Notes under the pieces: generated by a model
Database searches by the model: none
What the model saw: only the letters and a program-made list of their open reading frames with translations
Told to the model about the DNA's origin: nothing
In this document: one piece after another, positions 54,363 through 62,239 of the stretch
Layout: the number at the start of each line of letters is the position of its first letter
Position numbering within the stretch: position 1 is the stretch's first letter
Assembly: GCF_031202265.1 (NCBI RefSeq)
Contig: NZ_CP100604.1
Span: 7,298,501 to 7,362,500 of the forward strand
Length of the DNA stretch: 64,000 bases
From: Bradyrhizobium sp. Ash2021
GTDB lineage: Bacteria > Pseudomonadota > Alphaproteobacteria > Rhizobiales > Xanthobacteraceae
Direction of reading: 5' to 3'
Position numbers and translations under genes: made by a program

Positions 54363-54482
54363 CGTCATTGCGAGGAGCGACAGCGACGAAGCAATCCATC
54401 TATCCCCACGTTGAGGCATGGATTGCTTCGCGGAGCCTGTCATCGGGCGCGCGTTCGCGCGACCCGGTGGCTCGCAATGACG
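54363..54482. repeat. dispersed repeat, family R2, copy c, with nested hairpin module (copy M4)
   Basis: Left arm CGTCATTGCGAGGAGCGACA then GAAGCAATCCAT; right side ATGGATTGCTTCG, then module M4 (54430-54472), then CTCGCAATGACGC. In copy a the same junction is only ATTGCTTCG-CTGCG-CTCGCAATGAC, so the module replaces or splits five bases. Confidence 0.9.
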
Positions 54483-54533
54483 CGGAGAGAGGGGCGCCCT
54501 CAAATCCATCTTCAGGACACCGCCCACCCCCGC

Positions 54534-54968
54534 CTACTTCATCGTGATCGCGAGGCCGCTCAGATCCGCGTTGGCCATCAGGCCGACCTGCTGGCCGGTC
54601 AGTTCCAGCACCGCGCCCTTCTGGTTGGTCAGCACGATCGCGCGCGCGCCGCGGCCGACCGCAAGGCCCGCGCCCGCCGCGCCGTAGACACCGGCGACAT
54701 CCGACGGCCTGACGATGTTGCTGACCCGGCCGCGCAGCACGGTCCTGGAGCCGCCGAACACCAGGCCGTAGTCCAGGCCGCCGGCGGACAGCCCGTAGCT
54801 CCGGCCATGGAAGTTCAGCACGCCGCCGCCGCCGGAGCCGCCGATGATCCATCCGGCCTTGTAGATCGTCAGCGACACGAAGCCGTCGTCGGCGTCGGCG
54901 GCGGAGGACAGGCCGGCGAAAGCCGTCAGCGCGACCAGCGCGGCACCAATGGCGGATGATATCTTCAT
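54534..54968 (-). CDS. secreted glycine-rich hypothetical protein
   Basis: A 144-residue exported protein. The signal peptide MKISSAIGAALVALTAFAGL is cut near SSAADA. The mature part is beta-rich with many Gly (AGWIIGGSGGGGVLNFHGRS, LDYGLVFGGSRTVLRGRVSN) and a later VYGAAGAGLAVGRGARAIVL segment. The layout recalls DUF1134/EipA-type envelope proteins, but I am not sure of homology. It is a single gene read leftward into the repeat cluster. Confidence 0.75.
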   Translation of the reverse strand: MKISSAIGAALVALTAFAGLSSAADADDGFVSLTIYKAGWIIGGSGGGGVLNFHGRSYGLSAGGLDYGLVFGGSRTVLRGRVSNIVRPSDVAGVYGAAGAGLAVGRGARAIVLTNQKGAVLELTGQQVGLMANADLSGLAITMK

Positions 54969-55452
54969 GGCTCAGGTCTCCCGGGATTGTTGTGCGCATG
55001 GATCGCGAATCAGATTCGGCTGCGCGTAGCCCGAGTCTAGCAAGCGCGGCCGGCATGAGCCAATGGGCCGATGCGAAGCGCGCCCCGTTGATTCCGCAGC
55101 GCGGGCTGCGGATTGCCCGGCCCATGATCCCGCTACGCGCGCTTTGCCCGCTCCGCCGGCCGGATCAGCAAAGCTGCCGGGCGGTTCGGCGGCATGTGAA
55201 CGCGATCGTGCACAAGCGCCGCTTTCATGGGGGTGGCAAGCGGCGTGGATCTGGATGCAGAGCAGGAGGGCAATCGGGTGTCGTGGGTCGTGCTACGCAC
55301 CATCACGGCGCAAGCGATTCCGCCAGGCCTTTGGTGATCAGCGCGGGGGATCGGTTTCAACCCTGGATGGTCCAACAGCGATCGGGAGACTTGCGGTCGC
55401 CCTACAGCGGGTTTAGTCTAACTGCCCTCTCGGGTTGCAGCGGAGAACAATC
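54969..55452. other. intergenic region with a thiC-tail relic
   Basis: A 484-base region. At 55247-55310 it reads in one frame VDLDAEQEGNRV, matching the ThiC C-terminus [15 protein letters not shown] with a two-codon deletion. The similarity continues past the stop (CTACGCA-CCA versus CTACGCATCCA). Nothing else is recognised; the promoters of the two flanking genes must lie here. Confidence 0.55.
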
Positions 55453-57054
55453 GTGCCGCTTCGAGATTTCCTCACCCCAGACGAACCGCTCGGGCCAATC
55501 CGTCATGAACGCATTTTGCGTCGACGCGCTTATGATCAGCAAGACGAAGACCCGGTTAATCTGCTCATCTACCAGGCCGAACCCTTCGACCTGGCCCTGC
55601 ACGATCTGCATCCAATAATTCTGGGCCGGAGGGGATCCGGCAAAACAGCGATCGTCGCAGCCATGCTCGCCGGTTCCGGCCGCAAACATTATTTCTATGG
55701 CCGCAATGACGCAATCAACGACAATCACGACATCTATGTATTCATTCAATCCTGGGATCACCTCGACGAGATCGTGAACCTCGTCGGAATCGATTGCTAC
55801 CACTCCCTCGGTTCGCAGCCGATGTGGGATGATCTATTGCCGGAGACCGCAGCCCGTTTCTGGGCGCGTCATCTGTGGCAAGCAATATTCAACCAGATCT
55901 TTCGGGACGCGTCTTCGGAATCGAACTCGATAGACTACCGATCAAAGCTTCCACTGGTGTTTAAATTCATTGAAGGCCGCGACATCATAGACCCTCGCGA
56001 ATCCATAACGAGCGAGACGTTGCAGAAGGCGTTTGAACTGACCCGAGACAGCGTACTGAAATATCTCAGCGCCACCAAACGACGCTGCTTCGTCATCATC
56101 GACTCTCTCGACCTGTATCCAATAACGTCTCCGCGCTTCTCCCGCATCCTTGCCGGGCTGCTCCGATGCATCACCAACTTCAGCGACTCATACGATCGGG
56201 TTAAAATCTATTGCTGCGTGCCCGAAGAGGTCGAACCGCATTTATTTACACATGTAGCCAACGAAACCCGCGATCTGTCTCCGGCTACGAGCTATTCGCG
56301 ACTTCACTGGAAGCCGGTCGACCTCCTGAAAATAGTCGCGGAGCGGTTTCGCGAATTCCTGAAAATTCATCTGGCCGAGGATCAGACCTTCATTGCGGAC
56401 ATCTCCAAACTGAATTTTTCTCACCGCGATAACTTGATGACCTTCTATGGCGCCGTGATGCCGAAATACGTCACGAACAAGTATGGCCAAAAGGAAGATT
56501 CCGTTGCGTATCTGGTCCGTCATTCGCAATTATTGCCCAGAGAACTGATCCTGTTGTTCAGCCGGGCCATCAGCATTTCTCACCAGGAAACCGCGAGTTG
56601 GCGAACGATAACGTCGTCGGCAATCGTAAAGGCCGTCGACGAAAGCGAGTCGGCGCTGGCACGGCAAATTCTCAGACCTTATATGCCGGTCTATAAGGAG
56701 CTTATCATCGCCTGCGAACACGTTCTCTCGGAACTGCCGACGATATGCACCCTTAGCGAGCTGCATTCCGTTGGAAAACGAATGCGCAAGAGCGTTTCCA
56801 TGGAAACCGACGATCCCTGGAGAACACTTTATGAAATAGGGGTTTTGGGATTTATCGATCCGGACGAGTCAAATCGAAACACGCAATACTACGAATATGG
56901 ATTGTTTCACTTCAACTCGCACAACAAGATCAGGTTTGCCAATCACCTGAGGTATTGCGTCCATCCGCTCTTCAGCGGCACCTGGCATCTAAAGCGAGCT
57001 CCTGGAATGAAATTCATATACCCGTCCAAAATCGAGGAATCTTATTGGGATTAA
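55453..57054 (+). CDS. P-loop ATPase, possibly Sll1717 family
   Basis: A 533-residue cytoplasmic protein. The Walker A is HPIILGRRGSGKTAIVAAML at about residues 55-74, and RRCFVIIDSLDLYPI near residue 215 fits Walker B. The rest is helical, with a C-terminal winged-helix-like part (LYEIGVLGFIDPDESNRNTQ, YYEYGLFHF). The opening RHERILRRR and G-x-K/R-GSGKTA pattern resemble the Sll1717 ATPases, a recalled family without known function. I choose GTG 55453, seven bases after GGAG, over TTG 55435. It is AT-rich for this genome (25 and 27 G/C of 60 on two sampled lines). A small membrane protein gene follows after 19 bases. Confidence 0.75.
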   Translation: MPLRDFLTPDEPLGPIRHERILRRRAYDQQDEDPVNLLIYQAEPFDLALHDLHPIILGRRGSGKTAIVAAMLAGSGRKHYFYGRNDAINDNHDIYVFIQSWDHLDEIVNLVGIDCYHSLGSQPMWDDLLPETAARFWARHLWQAIFNQIFRDASSESNSIDYRSKLPLVFKFIEGRDIIDPRESITSETLQKAFELTRDSVLKYLSATKRRCFVIIDSLDLYPITSPRFSRILAGLLRCITNFSDSYDRVKIYCCVPEEVEPHLFTHVANETRDLSPATSYSRLHWKPVDLLKIVAERFREFLKIHLAEDQTFIADISKLNFSHRDNLMTFYGAVMPKYVTNKYGQKEDSVAYLVRHSQLLPRELILLFSRAISISHQETASWRTITSSAIVKAVDESESALARQILRPYMPVYKELIIACEHVLSELPTICTLSELHSVGKRMRKSVSMETDDPWRTLYEIGVLGFIDPDESNRNTQYYEYGLFHFNSHNKIRFANHLRYCVHPLFSGTWHLKRAPGMKFIYPSKIEESYWD

Positions 57055-57073
57055 AAAAATAGAGAGTCGTGAG

Positions 57074-57472
57074 ATGACAAAGATCTCCACGGTATCGCTT
57101 ATTTTACTGCTCGTTTTATACGTGATCCTGTCTTTCGGTTTGAGCTATTACTACGACGACCCACATTTGGCCAACAGGATGGGGGCAAGCCTTTCCGCGA
57201 TCGGCGCCTTGATGATCATTCTTCAAGTACAGCGCGAAGTTCGTTTCGAAGCGTTCAACAAGGGGGACGAAGCTGCCGCCCAACGGGGGCAGTTTGCCTC
57301 TTCGGATCGATCGCTAATCGAGAATACCCGGATTCGGCGGGCGACAGAACGGCATCATCAAAGGATGCGAATTATTGTATTTATCGCAATCATGGTATTC
57401 GTCGGCGAAATCCTGCACGGATGGGCCGATTTTATATTCGTCAAAATAGTTGGTGGCGGTCATCAGCTGTAG
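57074..57472 (+). CDS. small membrane protein, operon partner of the ATPase
   Basis: A 132-residue protein with three hydrophobic segments: VSLILLLVLYVILSFGLSYY (about 7-26), MGASLSAIGALMIILQVQ (about 36-53) and MRIIVFIAIMVFVGEILHG (about 97-115). A charged loop of 45 residues (about 54-96) lies between the second and third. GAGAGTCGTGAG precedes the start, and only 19 bases separate it from the ATPase stop, so the pair is an operon. Not recognised. The pairing of a STAND/AAA-like ATPase with a small membrane protein suggests a sensor-effector unit, which is inference. Confidence 0.7.
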   Translation: MTKISTVSLILLLVLYVILSFGLSYYYDDPHLANRMGASLSAIGALMIILQVQREVRFEAFNKGDEAAAQRGQFASSDRSLIENTRIRRATERHHQRMRIIVFIAIMVFVGEILHGWADFIFVKIVGGGHQL

Positions 57473-57821
57473 GACGAACGGCAAACCGCACGGCGAGACA
57501 AATCAGCGCACCCTCGTTCGCCACATTTGCGTCCGCGCGCTGCGGCCCGGCGCGCTCCACGAAAATGTCGGACAAAAACCCCGCCGTCGCCCGGCAATTT
57601 TCCATCTCAGGCGCGATTTACACGCGATCTACCTGTAATTGAACGTCGGATATCGCGAATGATCGGATAATTGCACGTATCTCTTGATAAGATTCGCGAT
57701 ACGACAACGTTGTTGACGTGACAAGCCATGGCGTCGCGCGCTGTGAGGCAGTTCACTCGCTTTGAGATTGTGTTGTGCTAGCATCCCCTCCGATCATTTG
57801 CTCTGACAAAGGGAGGCGTGC
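57473..57821. other. intergenic region with a perfect inverted repeat
   Basis: TATCGCGAAT (57651-57660) and ATTCGCGATA (57692-57701) are perfect reverse complements 31 bases apart, about 120 bases before the propeller-protease gene; they may be an operator pair. The ribosome binding site AGGGAGG precedes the next ATG. No gene is seen. Confidence 0.55.
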
Positions 57822-59354
57822 ATGAGCTGGCATTCATGGTTCAACGTATCCGGCGGCGCAGCGGCATTGAGATCGCCGGTTTCGGCGATCGCGCGCAATC
57901 CCAACCATCTCGACCTGTTCGTCACCGGCACCGACGGCCGCATCTATTCGACCTGGTGGGATGCGGCGAGCGGCTGGGCCAACTGGTTCAACGTCTCCGG
58001 CGGCGCCGCCGCGCTGGGCTCGCCGATCACCGTGGTCGCGCGCAATCCCAATCACCTCGACCTGTTCGTCACCGGCACCGACGGCCGCATCTACTCCACG
58101 TGGTGGGATGCGAGCAGCGGCTGGGCCAACTGGTTCAACGTCTCCGGCGGCGCCGCAGCCCTGGGTTCGAAGATCACCGCGGTGGCGCGCAACCCGAACC
58201 ATCTCGATCTGTTCGTCACCGGCACCGATGGCCGCATCTACTCCACCTGGTGGGATGCCAGCAGCGGCTGGGCCAACTGGTTCAACGTCTCCGGCGGTGC
58301 CGCAGCGCTCGGCTCGCCGATCACGGCAATTGCGCGCAATCCCAATCACCTCGATCTGTTCGTCACCGGCACCGACGGCCGGATCTATTCGACCTGGTGG
58401 GATGCGGCGAGCGGCTGGGCCAACTGGTTCAACGTCTCCGGCGGCGCCGCGGCGCTGCGCTCGCCGATCACGGCGGTCGCTCGCAATCCCAACCATCTCG
58501 ATCTGTTCGTCACCGGCACCGATGGCCGCATCTATTCCACCTGGTGGGACCAGAGCGTCGGCTGGGTCAACTGGTTCAACGTCTCCGGCGGCGCTGCGGC
58601 GCTCGGTTCGGAGATCACCGCGATCGCCCGCAATCCCAATCATCTCGACCTGTTCGTCACCGGCACCGACAGCCGCATCTATTCGACCTGGTGGGACCAG
58701 AGCAGCGGCTGGGCCAACTGGTTCAACGTCTCCGGCGGTGCTGCGGCGCTGACCTCGCCGATCACCCCGATCGCGCGCAATCCCGACCATCTCGATCTGT
58801 TCGTCACCGGCACCGACGGCCGCATCTATTCGACCTGGTGGGATCAGTCCGAGGCGGTTCGCGTTCACGTCAAGGTGCTGAGCGAACCCACCACGATCTC
58901 GCGCGCGCAGATGATGCAGTCGATGCGCGACGTCTATGCCGGCGTCGGCATCGACGTCGTGATCGCCAGCGAGGAAACGCTGAACCTGCCGCTGCTCAAC
59001 GACCTCGACGTCGGCACCTGCGTGGTGGGGTCGACCACGGCAGAGCAGAACGACCTGTTCGGCCACCGCAACAATGCCGGCGCCAACGACATCTGCGTCT
59101 ACTTCCTCCGCTCCACGGTGCCGCCGCTGAACGGGTGCGCAGCCCATCCGGACGGCAGGCCGGCCGCGGTGATCACCTCGGTGGCCTCGCCCTGGACCAT
59201 GGGTCACGAATGCGGCCATGTGCTCGGCCTCGTCCACGTCAACGATAACGATCGGCTGATGACCGGAAACGGCACCTGGAACATCACCAACCCGCCGCCC
59301 GATCTGATCCAGTCCGAGATCAACACCATGATCGCAAGCCCGCTGACCTCATAG
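57822..59354 (+). CDS. seven-repeat beta-propeller fused to a metzincin metalloprotease
   Basis: A 510-residue protein. Residues 1-345 are seven near-identical 48-residue units of the form WFNVSGGAAAL-S-I, ARNPNHLDLFVTGTDGRIYS, TWWD. The unit resembles DUF346/PLL-like lectin blades, and seven would close a propeller. After a linker, residues about 350-510 form a protease: H462-E463-x2-H466-x5-H472 (GHECGHVLGLVH) binds zinc, and M480 in DRLMTGN is the Met-turn of metzincins. There is no N-terminal signal peptide (MSWHSWFNVS), so export would need a non-classical route. AGGGAGG precedes the start. A HEAT-repeat gene follows after nine bases. Confidence 0.85.
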   Translation: MSWHSWFNVSGGAAALRSPVSAIARNPNHLDLFVTGTDGRIYSTWWDAASGWANWFNVSGGAAALGSPITVVARNPNHLDLFVTGTDGRIYSTWWDASSGWANWFNVSGGAAALGSKITAVARNPNHLDLFVTGTDGRIYSTWWDASSGWANWFNVSGGAAALGSPITAIARNPNHLDLFVTGTDGRIYSTWWDAASGWANWFNVSGGAAALRSPITAVARNPNHLDLFVTGTDGRIYSTWWDQSVGWVNWFNVSGGAAALGSEITAIARNPNHLDLFVTGTDSRIYSTWWDQSSGWANWFNVSGGAAALTSPITPIARNPDHLDLFVTGTDGRIYSTWWDQSEAVRVHVKVLSEPTTISRAQMMQSMRDVYAGVGIDVVIASEETLNLPLLNDLDVGTCVVGSTTAEQNDLFGHRNNAGANDICVYFLRSTVPPLNGCAAHPDGRPAAVITSVASPWTMGHECGHVLGLVHVNDNDRLMTGNGTWNITNPPPDLIQSEINTMIASPLTS

Positions 59355-59363
59355 GAGGCGTCA

Positions 59364-59822
59364 ATGGCCACTTTGGATGAAGTCCGCAAAGAGATCGACA
59401 AGGACGAGCTGGATTATCCGGAACTGGCGCTGGCGCTCGGCCCGGGCGCCCTGCCGCAGCTGCAGGCGCTGGTCGCCGAGGACGAACCGCGGATCGCCTC
59501 GAAGGCCGCCTATCTGGCCGGCCTGATCTCGGAGGGCAATGCGCACGACATCGTCGCGATGGCGGCGCGCAGCCGTCACGACGTCGTGCGGGTGGCGGCG
59601 GCCGCAGCCGCGGTCAAGCTTCCGACCCAGCATGCGGTGAGCGTCACCTCGCAATTGCTGAATGACTCGGAGGCCGGCGTTCGGATCAGGGCAATGAAAT
59701 CGGCCGCTGCTATCGACGAGCCGGCGCTTGCGGCGCGGATGAAGACCATGTCCGAACAGGACAAGGATCCCCACGTGCGAAGCTACGCCACGGGCGCTTA
59801 TCAGAAGATGCGGCAACAGTAA
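59364..59822 (+). CDS. HEAT-repeat protein, operon partner of the propeller-protease
   Basis: A 152-residue all-helical protein. Repeating units such as LPQLQALVAEDEPRIASKAA, DIVAMAARSRHDVVRVAAAA and VTSQLLNDSEAGVRIRAMKS have the HEAT pattern, about four in all. It has no signal peptide. HEAT proteins bind partner proteins. The nine-base gap to the protease gene and the shared terminator downstream suggest that it binds, protects against or delivers the protease, which is inference. Confidence 0.82.
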   Translation: MATLDEVRKEIDKDELDYPELALALGPGALPQLQALVAEDEPRIASKAAYLAGLISEGNAHDIVAMAARSRHDVVRVAAAAAAVKLPTQHAVSVTSQLLNDSEAGVRIRAMKSAAAIDEPALAARMKTMSEQDKDPHVRSYATGAYQKMRQQ

Positions 59823-59867
59823 GCGCGTAGTCTCCCCGCGAAGACTTCGATCAAACGCTGGATCGGG

Positions 59868-59900
59868 GCCGATGAGATCAGTCTCATCGGCCTATTTTTC
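59868..59900 (+). terminator. Rho-independent terminator of the protease-HEAT operon
   Basis: GGCCGATGAG pairs perfectly with CTCATCGGCC around ATCAGT and is followed by TATTTTT. Confidence 0.92.
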
Positions 59901-59957
59901 TCGTCCAGTTGTGCGATGGTGTGGGCGCTGTTCCCACTCCACGAATCGGCATCCCGA

Positions 59958-60647
59958 ATGCTCACACTCTACTCCTACCCCACGCTGTTCGGCGTCGCCG
60001 ACAATAACGGCTACGGCCTGAAGGTATTCGCCTTCCTGCGGCTTGCCGGCGTGCCGTTCCGGCACGAGCACATCTTCGACGCGTCGAAGGCGCCGCGCGG
60101 CCAGCTGCCCTATATCGTCGACGGCGACGATACGATCGGCGACAGCGAGACCATCCTTGGCTACGTGACCGCAAAATACCGGCCGCCGATCGATGCCGCA
60201 CTCACGACCGCGCAGCGAACCACCAACCTCCTGATCACGCGCATGCTCGACGACCTCTATTGGGTGATGTCGTACTCGCGCTGGAAGGACAAGCGCTACT
60301 GGCACGCGTTCCGCGATGCGCTGCTGCGCGAACATCCCGGCCTCACCGAAGAAGGCCTCGCCAAGGCGCAGGCCGTCAATGCCCAGCGCTATTACTACCA
60401 GGGCATCGGCCGTTACGATCCCGATGCCGCGATGGCGCGCGGGCTCGCCGATCTCGGCGCGATTGCCGCGCTGATTCCGCCGCAGGGCTATGTCCATGGC
60501 GAGACGCCGACCAGCATCGACGCCGGCATCTACGGCTTCATCGCCAACATCTATTTCTACGACATCGATACCCCGCTCAAGCAATTCGTGACCGCGCACG
60601 GCAACATCGTGCGGCACTGCCGTGCGATTCATGAGGCGGTCAGCTAG
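59958..60647 (+). CDS. glutathione S-transferase family protein
   Basis: A 229-residue protein with a thioredoxin-like N-terminus (MLTLYSYPTLFGVADNNGYG, GVPFRHEHIFDASKAPRGQL, PYIVDGDDTIGDSETILGYV). The cis-Pro and DSE/SETI motif are the glutathione-binding signs. The C-terminal helical domain ends ANIYFYDIDTPLKQFVTAHG, a Tom37/metaxin-like GST subgroup. The first residues YSYPTLFGVAD lack the usual catalytic Ser/Cys at the standard position, so it may bind rather than conjugate. ATG 59958 starts the fold; 59916 is in frame upstream. Confidence 0.85.
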   Translation: MLTLYSYPTLFGVADNNGYGLKVFAFLRLAGVPFRHEHIFDASKAPRGQLPYIVDGDDTIGDSETILGYVTAKYRPPIDAALTTAQRTTNLLITRMLDDLYWVMSYSRWKDKRYWHAFRDALLREHPGLTEEGLAKAQAVNAQRYYYQGIGRYDPDAAMARGLADLGAIAALIPPQGYVHGETPTSIDAGIYGFIANIYFYDIDTPLKQFVTAHGNIVRHCRAIHEAVS

Positions 60648-60665
60648 CGCAAGCGGCGCAAGGCG

Positions 60666-61148
60666 CTAGGGGTCCTGGCGCGGCTTCATCAGCGCATCCC
60701 GCGCCGCGGACAGCTCGCGAAACTCCCGCTCGTTGCCGCCGCCATCCGGATGCATGGTCTTGGCCGCGCGCTTGTAGGCCTGATGGATCTCGGTTGCCGC
60801 CAGCCGGACGCCGAACGGCAATCCGAGCATCTGGCGGTAATGCTCTTCCGGCGTCAGCGTTTTTGGCGCCAAGCCGCGCTTGCCGAACCGCGGCGCGGTC
60901 AGCGTGTGCAGGACATCCCTGACGAGGCTGAGTCGCCGCCGCGCGACTTCCCTGGCGCGGTGATCCGCCGAGGTGAGCGACGCGTTGCGCAGGCTCGGCA
61001 GCGCCTGGGCTGCCGCCTGCCGCAGCGTCTCGTCCGCACTGCCTGCCGCGATCTCGGCGGCCAGTCGCGCCACTTCGCGATAGTCGGGCGTCGCGGCCGA
61101 CCAGAACCGCTCGATGGCCGATTTCCATGCCTTGAGCTGCTGATCCAT
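60666..61148 (-). CDS. J-domain protein with C-terminal DnaJ-like motif
   Basis: A 160-residue protein. The last part, ATEIHQAYKRAAKTMHPDGG then GNEREFRELSAARDAL, is helix II-HPD-helix III of a J domain, which stimulates the ATPase of DnaK. The N-terminal 90 residues are helical and unassigned. J domains usually stand at the N-terminus; C-terminal placement occurs in DjlA-like and some plain J proteins. I choose ATG 61148; the frame extends upstream only through the 15-bp tandem repeats. Confidence 0.8.
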   Translation of the reverse strand: MDQQLKAWKSAIERFWSAATPDYREVARLAAEIAAGSADETLRQAAAQALPSLRNASLTSADHRAREVARRRLSLVRDVLHTLTAPRFGKRGLAPKTLTPEEHYRQMLGLPFGVRLAATEIHQAYKRAAKTMHPDGGGNEREFRELSAARDALMKPRQDP

Positions 61149-61150
61149 GA

Positions 61151-61195
61151 CATCACCAAAATTGGCATCACCAAAAATGGCATCACCGAAAATGG
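61151..61195. repeat. three tandem 15-bp repeats
   Basis: CATCACCAAAATTGG, CATCACCAAAAATGG and CATCACCGAAAATGG stand in a row directly upstream of the J-domain gene start (minus strand). They differ by one or two bases each. Confidence 0.85.
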
Positions 61196-61294
61196 ATGAT
61201 AGCAACGCGCCAGCATGGCTTGGCGTTTCAGTTTCCTCAGGTTTGAATTAGCTTGTCTGGAACGTTCAAAAAAACCAAAACAGAGGAAACTCCC

Positions 61295-62062
61295 ATGCCC
61301 CTTCTCCAGAACCACATCGCGGTCGTCACCGGCGCGGGCTCCGGCATCGGGCGCGCGATCGCGAAAGGTTATGCCGGCGAGGGCGCGCGGGTCGTGCTGC
61401 TCGACATGAACGACAAGGCGGCGGCCGACGTGGTCAGCGAGATCCGCGACGCCGGCGGCAAGGCCGAGAGCTTCGCCCTCGATGTCACCAAACGCGACGA
61501 CTGCGTCGCGATGGCCACGCAGGTCGCCGACAAGGTCGGAAAAGTCTCGATTCTGGTCAACAATGCCGGGATCGCCCGCCGCAACGGCATGCTCGGCGCG
61601 GCCGAGGCCGTGATCAACGACTGGGAAGACATCATCGCCATCAACCTGACCGGCGTCTTCAATGTCACGCATGCGTTTCTCGAGCCGTTGCGCGCCGCCA
61701 AGGGACGCATCGTCAATATCGGCTCGATCCAGTCGTTCGTGCATCTGCGCACGCCAAGTTCCCCGGCCTATACCGCCTCGAAGCACGGCGTGCTCGGCTT
61801 CACCAAGGCGCTCGCCGCCGAACTCGGCAAGGACGGCGTGCGCGTCAACGCGATCGGCCCCGGTTTCATCGAAACGCCGCTGAACGAGAAAATGCGCGCC
61901 GCCAATCCGGCGCTGGTGCAGGTCTTCATGGACCACACCCCGCTCGGCCGCCCCGGCAAGCCGGAGGACATCGTTGGTCCCGCGATCTTCCTCGCCTCGG
62001 ATCTCTCCGCCTATGTCAGCGGCACGATCGTGATGGTGGATGGCGGCTACCGGACGATCTGA
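61295..62062 (+). CDS. short-chain dehydrogenase/reductase
   Basis: A 255-residue classical SDR. The cofactor motif TGAGSGIG is at residues 12-19, NNAG at about 89-92, Ser near 144 (NIGSIQS), and the catalytic pair Tyr159 and Lys163 in YTASK. The ending ASDLSAYVSGTIVMVDGGYR is the usual C-terminus. It oxidises or reduces an alcohol/ketone using NAD(P); Asp37 after the second strand (VVLLDMN) suggests NAD. The substrate is unknown. AGAGGAAA precedes ATG 61295. Confidence 0.93.
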   Translation: MPLLQNHIAVVTGAGSGIGRAIAKGYAGEGARVVLLDMNDKAAADVVSEIRDAGGKAESFALDVTKRDDCVAMATQVADKVGKVSILVNNAGIARRNGMLGAAEAVINDWEDIIAINLTGVFNVTHAFLEPLRAAKGRIVNIGSIQSFVHLRTPSSPAYTASKHGVLGFTKALAAELGKDGVRVNAIGPGFIETPLNEKMRAANPALVQVFMDHTPLGRPGKPEDIVGPAIFLASDLSAYVSGTIVMVDGGYRTI

Positions 62063-62239
62063 GGTTGCGTGGCGAGCGGCAATCGTGGCGAATTCTGGGT
62101 ATTCCTCGGGCCTTATGGGCCCCTCAGCCCTGCGTTAAGAACTTGTTAACCGACTCCGCCCACGGTCGCACTTGCTTGGGGTAGTTGGTTCCGATGTTTC
62201 CGCTTAAGCGCAGAAGCGGGCGTTGATCGGGAGGTGTTA

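Noticed and set aside
54156..54959. 267-codon plus ORF containing HTRPRVQRAPG
   Set aside because: It runs through repeats R4 and R2 and the antisense of a secreted protein; the peptide is a known by-product of the repeat.
57822..58854. Regular 144-base repeats as a possible CRISPR-like array
   Set aside because: The unit is a 48-codon protein repeat in frame; there are no unique spacers and the period is far too long.
57834..59237. 467-codon minus-strand ORF opposite the propeller-protease
   Set aside because: Its repetitive protein is only the antisense of the tandem repeats.
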